From positions 1 to 8,468 of the forward strand of contig NJEH01000031.1 of assembly GCA_002254595.1 (NCBI GenBank): a stretch of 8,468 nucleotides of DNA, given 5' to 3'. Within the stretch, counting starts at the first letter, position 1; each line of letters opens with the position of its first letter. The position numbers and the translations under genes were made by a program. This stretch comes from Thermofilum sp. ex4484_15. Its GTDB lineage: Archaea; Thermoproteota; Thermoprotei; Thermofilales; EX4484-15. Below the pieces are notes generated by a model. That model saw only the letters and a program-made list of their open reading frames with translations. It was not told the origin of the DNA and did no database searches. Positions 1 to 6,016 of the stretch are shown here, in pieces.

Positions 1-65
1 GTAACCCTAGGTATCAAGCATGCTATTAAAAATAATATGAGTAATAGGATTTCAACTAGACGCAT
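1..65 (-). CDS. 5' end of a probable membrane protein, cut by the window edge
   Basis: The minus strand carries an open frame from an ATG at 65 to the window edge, giving 21 complete codons. It starts MRLVE and continues into an almost uninterrupted run of Leu/Ile/Phe/Ala that ends in Cys-Leu-Ile-Pro-Arg-Val, which looks like a transmembrane helix or signal anchor. A purine-rich GGTGGGGGTG stretch lies just upstream and could serve as a ribosome binding site. An in-frame ATG at 86 is an alternative start. The frame follows the SppA gene on the same strand after a 77-base gap, so it may be the next gene in that cluster. NfeD-like or other small membrane partners of SppA are possible but cannot be recognised from 21 residues. 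The opposite strand also has a short open frame (1-69, plus) but it shows no family signal. Confidence 0.45.
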   Translation of the reverse strand, partial: MRLVEILLLILFLIACLIPRV

Positions 66-100
66 GTAAGCACCCCCACCGTACATGATTACTTCACATC

Positions 101-114
101 TTTAAGCTTATTAG
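101..114 (-). promoter_or_regulatory. possible TATA box for the edge gene
   Basis: Read on the minus strand, the sequence contains AATAAGCTTAAAG about 36-50 bases before the ATG at 65. An archaeal TATA box here would put transcription start near 80-85 and leave a short leader holding the purine-rich ribosome binding site. This is an inference from spacing and base composition only. Confidence 0.25.
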
Positions 115-142
115 TATTTCCTCCTAAAATTAAGTAAGACCT

Positions 143-1099
143 TTACCCTTTAGTTAGAAGTTCTAAAATTGTAAAGGTAGGGGAGGGAGGAGGCCAAAGG
201 GCTAGGATTTCGATATTAGGCGCGTAATTACCGGTTAACCTGATGTACGATCGTAATATCGTACTCAATAATCCTTTACGCGCCGGCTTAAGGTATTCTA
301 CTGGCGTATTAGAAGGTAACCCCGCCATCTTCTTAGCTAAATTAATAGCGTAATTTAAGGTAGTAACACCGTCTATTAATCCTAATCTCCTAGCTTCATA
401 AGCCGTATATGGCCTACCTTCGAATATTTCGCTTTTATTAACGAGATTAGTTCTATACTTTAAAACTCTTTCCTTAAATACCCTAAATAATCCTTTTATT
501 AAGTCCTCATATATTCTTCTATCCTCATCTGTTATGTTTCTAAATGGAGAACCGATATCCTTTAACCTGCCTGATTTAAAAGTAAGTACCTTTACGCCTA
601 TTTTACCTAACAAGCCGTTGAAGTTTACCAATACCATACAAACGCCTATCGAGCCTATGATACTACTATTGCTTGTTAATATCTTCTTAACGGGTAGTAT
701 AGCCATATACGCTCCCGAAGTACAATAGCCATCTACGTAGGCTAAAGTTACTTTAGACTTACATAACTCAATTACCTTAAAGTAAAGGTCTTCGGAAGCC
801 CATATAGTGCCCCCAGGACTATTAACATATAGTACGACAGCTTTTATGTGCGGATCTTCCCTTGCCTTATCTAATAATTTTATGTACTCCTCAACCCCTA
901 CTTGAGGGGTTAAAAACGTGTAATCCTGAGAGGAAGCTAATACTCCTTCTATCTTTATCACCGCTACACAGGGATGGGCGAAGGGAGGTAGCTTAATTAG
1001 CGAAGGAGCTACTAAGGAGGCTAATAGTACGGCTCCTATTAGGCCTGAAGCTAATAGGGCTATACTCCTGCTACTTAATCCCTTAGATTTTGCCTCCAT
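143..1099 (-). CDS. sppA: signal peptide peptidase SppA, S49 family, membrane-anchored
   Basis: This is a 318-residue serine peptidase of family S49, which degrades leftover signal peptides and other membrane-embedded peptides. A single hydrophobic segment (about residues 12-34) anchors the protein, and the catalytic domain follows at about 45-260. The core shows VIKIEG at 47-52, the oxyanion-type NSPGG at 93-97, the nucleophile context GYCTSGAY with Ser128, and SGRLKDIGSP with the presumed general base Lys180. The Ser-Lys spacing of 52 residues matches what I recall for Bacillus and Thermococcus SppA, which use the same Ser/Lys dyad. The length fits the single-domain archaeal/Gram-positive form, not the duplicated E. 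coli form. The start is supported by GGGGGAGGT four to five bases upstream of the ATG at 1099. The gene overlaps the preceding membrane-protein gene by 17 bases and is presumably co-transcribed and translationally coupled with it. The C-terminal 40 residues are Pro- and Leu-rich and unassigned. Confidence 0.93.
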   Translation of the reverse strand: MEAKSKGLSSRSIALLASGLIGAVLLASLVAPSLIKLPPFAHPCVAVIKIEGVLASSQDYTFLTPQVGVEEYIKLLDKAREDPHIKAVVLYVNSPGGTIWASEDLYFKVIELCKSKVTLAYVDGYCTSGAYMAILPVKKILTSNSSIIGSIGVCMVLVNFNGLLGKIGVKVLTFKSGRLKDIGSPFRNITDEDRRIYEDLIKGLFRVFKERVLKYRTNLVNKSEIFEGRPYTAYEARRLGLIDGVTTLNYAINLAKKMAGLPSNTPVEYLKPARKGLLSTILRSYIRLTGNYAPNIEILALWPPPSPTFTILELLTKG

Positions 1100-1772
1100 G
1101 GTTACCTCCCCCTAAACTAATTACTTTAGATCTCAAGGTCGTTAACCCTAAAAAGATTAGTAGGGCAGAAATGCAACCTATAGAGTTAGCTATTAAAGTC
1201 GCATGAAGTCGAAAACCTTGTAAGAAGACTCCTATGATCGTGAAAATTAGGTAAAGTATCGATCCCATACCTAAATAAGCCGGTCCGTACTTAAGGTAGA
1301 GGTCTAATAAAGCTATGCCCTCTATAATGAAGGTGGAGTAAAAAATGGTATTTACTAAGCTAGTAAAGCCTGGGTAGACCATTTGAGTAACCGTACCTTG
1401 GATTAACGCCTTAAAGGTAGCCTCTACGCCTATTATTATCGCTAAGGCAAAGCTAATAATCGGTAGTGCTATGATACATATCCTTACAATACAATAAAAT
1501 TTCCTACCTAAGCTCGATTTACATAGATCTCCCCATCCCATTATCTTGTAAATCCATGAAATTAACGCTACTATAAACAACGTTAATAGTGCTAAACCTA
1601 TTGCAGCTATGTAAGGCAATTTACTAGTTATATCCTCTAAATTGGCAGGAGGCGTTAAACGTAAGTTTGCTAGGGATAGTAATGTTATTAAACTTATGAG
1701 GTAGGAGAACATCTGCATAAGAAAAGCCTTTCTTATCTTAGTTATTCCCTTATAAAAGTCTTTAACAGCCAT
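1083..1772 (-). CDS. six-helix membrane protein, DUF973-like
   Basis: This integral membrane protein has 229 residues from the ATG chosen here, or 232 from an in-frame GTG at 1781. Counting from the GTG, hydrophobic segments lie at about 20-40, 55-80, 97-120, 136-160, 168-188 and 194-216. A short polar N-terminus (KDFYKGITKIRKA) precedes them. A Gly-Trp-Gly-Asp-Leu motif follows helix 2, and a DLYLKYGP loop follows helix 4. The helix count and loop layout resemble the crenarchaeal DUF973 family, whose function is unknown; I hold that assignment loosely. GAGGTG at 1784-1779, six bases before the ATG at 1772, favours that ATG, because the upstream GTG is itself part of the binding site. The Gly-rich tail (SLGGGNHGGKI) is encoded by the bases that form the ribosome binding site and start of sppA, so the tail sequence may be dictated by translational coupling. 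Confidence 0.85.
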   Translation of the reverse strand: MAVKDFYKGITKIRKAFLMQMFSYLISLITLLSLANLRLTPPANLEDITSKLPYIAAIGLALLTLFIVALISWIYKIMGWGDLCKSSLGRKFYCIVRICIIALPIISFALAIIIGVEATFKALIQGTVTQMVYPGFTSLVNTIFYSTFIIEGIALLDLYLKYGPAYLGMGSILYLIFTIIGVFLQGFRLHATLIANSIGCISALLIFLGLTTLRSKVISLGGGNHGGKI

Positions 1773-1778
1773 GAATTT

Positions 1779-1784
1779 CACCTC
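1779..1784 (-). promoter_or_regulatory. ribosome binding site deciding the start of the six-helix membrane protein
   Basis: On the minus strand GAGGTG lies six bases upstream of the ATG at 1772. The alternative GTG start at 1781 overlaps this motif. It has only a weaker AGGT about eight bases before it, so the ATG is preferred. Confidence 0.5.
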
Positions 1785-1859
1785 ATACTACCTGCACTTA
1801 ATTATTTAAAAGCTGTAAGCTACTCATTATTAAAGGCACCCTATATTAGGTGGTAGCAT
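1785..1859. promoter_or_regulatory. divergent promoter region between the membrane/SppA operon and the M28 operon
   Basis: This AT-rich gap separates two divergent operons. TTATTTAAAAG near 1802-1812 contains the palindrome TTTAAA and could act as a TATA box in either direction. A second AT-rich element, ATTATTAAAG, lies near 1826-1835. For the plus strand, the first element would place transcription start near 1834, leaving a leader of about 25 bases. That leader holds AGGTGG (1848-1853), six bases before the M28 ATG. For the minus strand, either element could serve the membrane-protein operon. Transcript starts are inferred from spacing only. Confidence 0.5.
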
Positions 1860-3554
1860 ATGCCGTTTAGGGACGAAGTGATGGCATTACTAAACTATGT
1901 AGGTAAAGGCGAGGTAATAGCCGGTAGCGAGAGAGATAGGGAAGTAGCGGAGAAGTTGAGGGGTTTCTTCGAGAGTATAGGATTAGAAACAAAGCTTATA
2001 CCGATAACCTGCATGAGTTGGTCCCCTAGGGTCTCCTTCGTGGAAATAGGGAATAGGGAGTTGAGAGCTGAAGCGCTTCCCTATACTCCCAGCGGCGACG
2101 TAGAAGGTAAATTAGTCTTCGCGGGTTGGGGTCTTTACGAAAGGGAGTGGAGGGGGGTAAAGGCTGAAGATAATATAGTACTCTTAGAGTGGTTTAAAGA
2201 TAGCTTGGACGACATAAATTGGCAGTATATGAACGCGGTAGCTAAGGGAGCTAAGGCGGTAATTTTCTTCGATCCCTATCCCAATAGGCTAAGGCGTATA
2301 GTAATAACCTTTGAGAGAAATTATAAATGGGGGCCTGGAGCCCCCCCTCCAATACCGGCCTTAGTAATAGAACGTAGCGAGGGCTTAAGGTTAGTTAGGC
2401 GAGCCCGTAGAGGGGTTAAAGTAAGGGTCTTCTCCGAAGTTAAGTTAAATCACAAGGCTACTACTCATATAGTAGAAGCTGGAAGGAGAGAGGGTATATT
2501 ATTAACAGCTCACTATGATAGATGGTTTAACGGCTTTACAGATAATAGGTTAGGGGTAGCATTGGTATTAGCTTTAGCAAAGGAGTTCTCAGACGGAGTT
2601 AATTACGTAATATTCGGGGGGGAAGAATCGGGCGCGCCTGGTTACAGCCCTTGGTACTGGATTTGGGGATCTAGGAATTACGTTTCCATATTAAAGGAGA
2701 GGGGGGAATTGGATGAAATTTTAGCGGTAGTAAATATAGACGTCGTAGGTTCGTCGCCCATACGTATTAACGCTAGCGGACCTGATTTAATAGAAGGCGT
2801 TAAGGAAGTACTAAACTATAATCAGACCATATCCTACGACTTAGATTCCGCGATATTTGATAGTTTTAGCTTTAGTAAGGAGGGAGTACCTGCCCTTACG
2901 GTTAACTCCCTAGATCAACTCTTGGAAATATACCATACTGATATCGACTCTGAGGAGATAATTATATGGACCAAAGTAAAGGAAGCATATGAAGTAACAC
3001 GGAGTATACTACGTTCCTTAATTAGGAAAGGGTCCTCTATTTTGCGTTATGAGGCGTTTAGGAAATACGTTGAAGGTGAGCTATCCTATCTGAAGGATAA
3101 GTATCAGGAGGCAGCTAAAGTTATTGAATTAATAAGAGGAATGTCCTTAGATGAGGAAAAAGCTAGGCGTTTGAGAAGGAAACTGATTTCCGTTACCTAC
3201 GAGGGGCGCTACGAGGAAACCTTCCTGCCCTTTTCTACTACCTTTCTACCACAATTATTAATTAAAGAAGACCTTAAAAAAGTAGAGAAAGCCGAAGCGT
3301 TATTGAAGCAGGGTAAGTTAGATAAGGCTATAGAGGTCCTGAGGAGCATACCAGATTACAGGGTAATACCTGGCGAGGAGAGGATACTACCTTATGTAAA
3401 CCTTAGAGGAGCTTTAAGTAACGCTAAAGCGGTATGCCTTGAACATTTATTATCCGAGGCTAAAAAAGCTATTGAGGAAGCCATAAAGTGCTCCTTAGTT
3501 CAATTAGAAGACCTAATAAAGATGAAGGGGGATGAGGTGGCGTGGAGAAGGTAA
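1860..3554 (+). CDS. M28-family zinc aminopeptidase with PA-like insert and helical C-terminal extension
   Basis: This 564-residue protein has a recognisable M28 two-zinc peptidase core and should release N-terminal residues from peptides. There is no signal peptide, so it is probably cytosolic. Metal and catalytic residues appear in family order: His218 in TAHYD, bridging Asp228 in FTDNRLG, Glu255/Glu256 in GGEESG (catalytic base and ligand), Asp294 in NIDVVG, and His359 in YHTDIDS. Residues about 75-195 between the N-terminal segment and the first His look like a protease-associated (PA-like) domain inserted in the fold. Residues about 380-564 are strongly helical and charged. They include a stretch (about 475-497, KAEALLKQGKLDKAIEVL) with TPR-like spacing, which is longer than a minimal M28 enzyme needs and may mediate assembly or substrate gating. 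AGGTGG six bases upstream supports the ATG. The 3' end overlaps the GNAT gene by 13 bases. Substrate preference cannot be read from the sequence. Confidence 0.9.
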   Translation: MPFRDEVMALLNYVGKGEVIAGSERDREVAEKLRGFFESIGLETKLIPITCMSWSPRVSFVEIGNRELRAEALPYTPSGDVEGKLVFAGWGLYEREWRGVKAEDNIVLLEWFKDSLDDINWQYMNAVAKGAKAVIFFDPYPNRLRRIVITFERNYKWGPGAPPPIPALVIERSEGLRLVRRARRGVKVRVFSEVKLNHKATTHIVEAGRREGILLTAHYDRWFNGFTDNRLGVALVLALAKEFSDGVNYVIFGGEESGAPGYSPWYWIWGSRNYVSILKERGELDEILAVVNIDVVGSSPIRINASGPDLIEGVKEVLNYNQTISYDLDSAIFDSFSFSKEGVPALTVNSLDQLLEIYHTDIDSEEIIIWTKVKEAYEVTRSILRSLIRKGSSILRYEAFRKYVEGELSYLKDKYQEAAKVIELIRGMSLDEEKARRLRRKLISVTYEGRYEETFLPFSTTFLPQLLIKEDLKKVEKAEALLKQGKLDKAIEVLRSIPDYRVIPGEERILPYVNLRGALSNAKAVCLEHLLSEAKKAIEEAIKCSLVQLEDLIKMKGDEVAWRR

Positions 3555-4015
3555 TTATAAGAGAGCTGGAGGAGAGCGAATTAGAGGAAGCGAGGAAGGT
3601 TTTAAGGTTATCCTTTAGGGGGAAGGAACTTCATTGGGCTCTCAACGACCTCAAGTACACTTATGTATTAGCAGCCCTATTGAACGGTAGAGTAATGGGT
3701 GTCGTTGAGCTATTTGAAACCTTCAGCGAGGAATTGGGTGGAGTTGGAGTAATAGATTACATAGCGGTTTCACCTAGATATCGGAGGAGAGGGATAGCCA
3801 GTAAGCTAATAACGTCTTCAGAGGAATTATTTAAAAGTTGGTCAGAATCTTACGTTGCCGCTAGTACTAAAGGTTCTAATATAGCTTCCATAAACTTATT
3901 CAGGAAATTAGGATACAAAGAAGTAAGGAGGGGGGAGGAGGGCTTTGAAAAGTTAAAATACTTAACTTATGCTTACGGGGATGATATAATCTTCATTAAG
4001 AGGTTAAGGAGATAA
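3542..4015 (+). CDS. GNAT-family N-acetyltransferase, RimI-like
   Basis: This 157-residue protein matches the GNAT fold, which transfers acetyl from acetyl-CoA to an amine. The acetyl-CoA pyrophosphate-binding loop is VSPRYRRRGIA at about residues 76-86, directly after beta-4 (VIDYIAV). The later motif B shows Asn118 followed by LFRKLGYKEV (119-128), as in RimI-type N-terminal acetyltransferases. The protein substrate is unknown: a ribosomal protein, protein N-termini or a small amine are all possible. The gene starts with GTG inside the end of the M28 gene, and its stop codon overlaps the next ATG in TAATG. This makes translational coupling with both neighbours likely. Co-transcription with an aminopeptidase suggests, as inference only, a link to N-terminal processing of proteins or peptides. 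Confidence 0.88.
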   Translation: MEKVIIRELEESELEEARKVLRLSFRGKELHWALNDLKYTYVLAALLNGRVMGVVELFETFSEELGGVGVIDYIAVSPRYRRRGIASKLITSSEELFKSWSESYVAASTKGSNIASINLFRKLGYKEVRRGEEGFEKLKYLTYAYGDDIIFIKRLRR

Positions 4016-4293
4016 TGAAGGAATTTAGAAAGTCGGAAGAGGGTAATCTTACCGAACTGAGGAGGATGTTGGTTAACTTCTCGAATAGAAGGGAGGAGTT
4101 CTTCTCTAAGGGTTACTTAAATTCGGACGGTAAGAAGGCTATGGTTAGAATGATAAAGGTAGCGGCTAAAGCATCTCCGTACATTAAGGTTAAGTTAATT
4201 AACGCTTATAGAAAGGGAGATGAAATCACGATATCTAGAGCGATAGGTGCGATAATTGACTATATCGAACTGCTACTAAATGGAGGGGGCTAA
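4015..4293 (+). CDS. small hypothetical protein, third gene of the M28-GNAT operon
   Basis: This 92-residue protein matches no family I recognise. It is mostly helical in appearance, lysine- and arginine-rich at the N-terminal half, and ends in a hydrophobic helix (AIGAIIDYIELLLN) followed by GGG. There is no signal peptide, no Cys and no zinc motif. The TAATG overlap with the GNAT gene argues that it is a real, coupled gene rather than a chance frame. Its 3' end overlaps the 3' end of the convergent proteasome gene by 18 bases. The basic helical character would suit a nucleic-acid or protein partner, but nothing in the sequence decides this. Confidence 0.65.
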   Translation: MKEFRKSEEGNLTELRRMLVNFSNRREEFFSKGYLNSDGKKAMVRMIKVAAKASPYIKVKLINAYRKGDEITISRAIGAIIDYIELLLNGGG

Positions 4294-4890
4294 TGGTATA
4301 GTCTCCTCTTCAGCCCCCTGATTAGTTATACTTAATACATCTATCCCGTCACCACTAATGGCGTCCCTACTGGTAGCTGCCTTTATAGCCCTTATAGCTA
4401 AATCCTTACCTTCCTTTACGCTTACATCCTTTTTGTAACTAGTCTCAATAATACCTATAGCTATCTTGGCGCCAGTACCTAATACTGCATAATCGTCCTC
4501 TATAAGGGAGCCTATCGGATCTAATACGAATAAATGAGGCCCTTCGTTATCTATCCCCCCTATTAAGGTCTCAGTAAGATACGGCGTGTATCTCCTGTTA
4601 AATAGTATTACCGATAATAGCTTAGCAGCGCTTTTAATAGGCATTATCCTACCATTCTCTAATTCGTAAAGGTTAACTTCGGCTGCTAAAGTCCTAGCTA
4701 TAGCTTGCATATCAGCTATCATACCTGCACAAGCTAACCCTAACCTATTATTTATTTTAAATACCTTTTTACCTGCCTTACTTACTAACGTAAACCCGTA
4801 ACTTACTCTCTTTTCAGAGGCTAAGATTACACCGTCCTTACACCTTAGGCCTATAGTAGTAGCGCCGGGTAAATACGATTCTGTAGCCAT
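4276..4890 (-). CDS. psmB: proteasome beta-type subunit, probably non-catalytic (Thr1 replaced by Ala)
   Basis: This 204-residue protein is a 20S proteasome beta-type ring subunit. A gapless alignment from memory to the mature Thermoplasma beta subunit (TTTVGITLKDAVI...) matches ATTIGLRCKDGVI beginning at Ala10. On that alignment the nucleophile Thr1 is Ala, while the partners are kept: Glu17 (Glu26 here), Lys33 (Lys42), Asp166 (Asp176, in SRDAISG) and the GSG-type loop as GTG (138-140). The short leader MATESYLPG would not be removed by self-cleavage if Thr1 is missing. Loss of Thr1 resembles the inactive beta subunit I recall from Sulfolobales, which co-assembles with an active beta. An active partner would then lie elsewhere in the genome. 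If the true N-terminus is Thr11 through a one-residue shift, it could still be active, but that breaks the alignment to Glu17 and Lys33. A strong GGAGG five bases upstream and a TATA box support the ATG. Confidence 0.92.
   Translation of the reverse strand: MATESYLPGATTIGLRCKDGVILASEKRVSYGFTLVSKAGKKVFKINNRLGLACAGMIADMQAIARTLAAEVNLYELENGRIMPIKSAAKLLSVILFNRRYTPYLTETLIGGIDNEGPHLFVLDPIGSLIEDDYAVLGTGAKIAIGIIETSYKKDVSVKEGKDLAIRAIKAATSRDAISGDGIDVLSITNQGAEEETIPLAPSI
4284..4319. repeat. 8-bp GC-rich inverted repeat at a convergent gene junction
   Basis: AGGGGGCT (4284-4291) is exactly inverted as AGCCCCCT (4312-4319) around a 20-base loop. It spans the stop codon of the 92-residue protein and the last codons of the proteasome gene, so both transcripts would carry the hairpin near their 3' ends. 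It may affect termination, processing or 3' stability. Archaeal termination mostly relies on U-tracts, and none follows here, so the role is uncertain. Confidence 0.45.
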
Positions 4891-4949
4891 TTTTAACCTC
4901 CGCTAATGATATCAATAAGTAGACTATATTTTTTCCGCTAGGGAATATT
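4891..4949. promoter_or_regulatory. divergent promoter shared by the proteasome gene and the Nog1 gene
   Basis: CTATATTTTTTCC (4924-4936) reads on the minus strand as GGAAAAAATATAG. That resembles a purine-rich BRE followed by a TATA box and would place the proteasome transcript start near 4903, just before its GGAGG (4901-4897). On the plus strand the same AT tract is centred about 22 bases before the Nog1 ATG at 4950. That spacing fits a leaderless or near-leaderless transcript, and no convincing ribosome binding site precedes that ATG. An 8-bp palindrome, TGATATCA (4907-4914), lies between the TATA box and the proteasome ribosome binding site, where a repressor could act. Confidence 0.6.
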
Positions 4950-5960
4950 ATGGTTTCGCAACCTTTCAGCAGGATGGTAATAGCTCCTAATGACCCTGAG
5001 GAAATAATTAAGATAGCTATTAGTAGGGCTAAGAAGAGGAACTTAGGTCTTAAGGGTGATAAATTAGTAAAGGTAAAGACGACATCCCTAGCCTACCTTT
5101 CTACACTATACAATTATACCATAATTAGGCTTAGGAGAATATGTTTAAGTGTACCTAGGATAGATAATTTACACCCCTTTTATAGGGAACTAACTAGTTT
5201 ATTGATAGATATAAACCGTTTTAAAAAAGCGTTAGCTAAACTTTATTCGGCTAGTAAGGTACTTGAAGGGATACTCGATGAGGAGAGGGATAAGTTAAGG
5301 AAAGCGAGGAATATTAGGGAAGTAAAGTTAGTAAAGAAGGAGGCGCTAGGTAGGTACTTCTCTGTGATGGATAGTTTAAAGGAGGATTTAAAGGTAATAA
5401 GGGGGTATCAATTAACCTTAGGGAGGCTTCAGGCTATAGATCCAGAAGTTAAGACGATAGTTATAGCTGGTCCTCCTAATGTAGGTAAGTCGTCCTTAGT
5501 CAGGGTTCTATCTAGGGCAAAACCGGAGGTAAGGGAGTATCCCTTTACGACTAAGTCACTAACGGTAGGTCATATAGAAATGGACGACGGAAGTAAGGTG
5601 CAAATAGTAGATACCCCTGGATTACTTGATAGGCCTCTTTCCTCTAGGAACAAGATAGAACTACAAGCCGTCCTAGCTTTAAGGTACTTAGCGAGGGTAA
5701 TAATATTCCTTATAGACCCCTCAGAAACTTGTGGTTATCCTTTAGAAAGGCAGCTGAAGGTGCTTAGGGAGGTAGAGGAATCGTTTAAGGGTGTACCTAT
5801 AATTAAGGCGTTAAATAAGGTAGATATAACCCCTAAGGAGAAAATAGAGGAGGTAACTAGAATTTTACAGGACAAGGTTTATAGAATTTCTGCCTTAAGG
5901 AAAATTAACGTTGATGTCTTGTTACAAGAGGTCCTTGGTTACCTCCTTAAGAACCACTAA
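4950..5960 (+). CDS. Nog1-type GTPase, ribosome-associated (large-subunit assembly)
   Basis: This 336-residue protein is an OBG/Nog1-class TRAFAC GTPase. Eukaryotic Nog1 acts in 60S ribosomal subunit maturation, and the archaeal form presumably assists large-subunit assembly. Residues about 1-160 form a long helical N-terminal domain typical of Nog1. The G domain follows with G1 GPPNVGKSS (174-182), G2 YPFTT (197-201), G3 DTPG (221-224), G4 NKVD (289-292) and G5 ISA (313-315). The hydrophobic G3-proximal pattern and the YPFTTKSL switch are characteristic of the Obg/Nog1 group. It ends soon after the G domain, so it lacks the long C-terminal part of eukaryotic Nog1 and has the expected archaeal length. 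The transcript may be leaderless. An ATG nine codons into the frame (Met9) is a possible alternative start. Confidence 0.92.
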   Translation: MVSQPFSRMVIAPNDPEEIIKIAISRAKKRNLGLKGDKLVKVKTTSLAYLSTLYNYTIIRLRRICLSVPRIDNLHPFYRELTSLLIDINRFKKALAKLYSASKVLEGILDEERDKLRKARNIREVKLVKKEALGRYFSVMDSLKEDLKVIRGYQLTLGRLQAIDPEVKTIVIAGPPNVGKSSLVRVLSRAKPEVREYPFTTKSLTVGHIEMDDGSKVQIVDTPGLLDRPLSSRNKIELQAVLALRYLARVIIFLIDPSETCGYPLERQLKVLREVEESFKGVPIIKALNKVDITPKEKIEEVTRILQDKVYRISALRKINVDVLLQEVLGYLLKNH

Positions 5961-6016
5961 AAATAGAAATGTTTAATACTTAAACCCCTTTAAGGATTAT
6001 AGAGTGAGAGGGATCT
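5961..6016 (+). promoter_or_regulatory. probable promoter of the ABC-associated domain gene
   Basis: The 56-base gap after the Nog1 stop is AT-rich and contains GTTTAATACTTAAACC (5971-5986). A TATA box within it would put transcription start near 6000-6010, leaving a leader of about ten bases before the ATG at 6017. The purine run GTGAGAGGGA (6004-6013) could provide a weak ribosome binding site. Read-through from Nog1 is also possible. Confidence 0.4.

Noticed and set aside
1..69. Plus-strand open frame ending in TAA at 67-69, as a possible 3' end of an incoming gene
   Set aside because: The 22 residues show no family signal. The opposite strand has a better case, with a start codon, a purine-rich leader and a hydrophobic helix.
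115..126. AGGAGG on the minus strand downstream of sppA, as a ribosome binding site
   Set aside because: The starts at suitable distance (ATG at 99, then GTG) are followed by a stop within one or two codons, so no gene is initiated.
534..728. Plus-strand open frame of 64 codons
   Set aside because: It lies wholly antisense to the catalytic region of sppA, which has clear family motifs, and shows no motif of its own.
893..911. Hairpin AACCCCT-ACTTG-AGGGGTT
   Set aside because: It is a 7-bp stem inside the sppA coding sequence with no gene boundary nearby, so coding constraint or chance is sufficient.
3926..3943. G-rich run that might form a quadruplex
   Set aside because: It codes for Arg-Arg-Gly-Glu-Glu-Gly in the GNAT gene and has mostly two-base G tracts. 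General purine loading of coding strands explains it.
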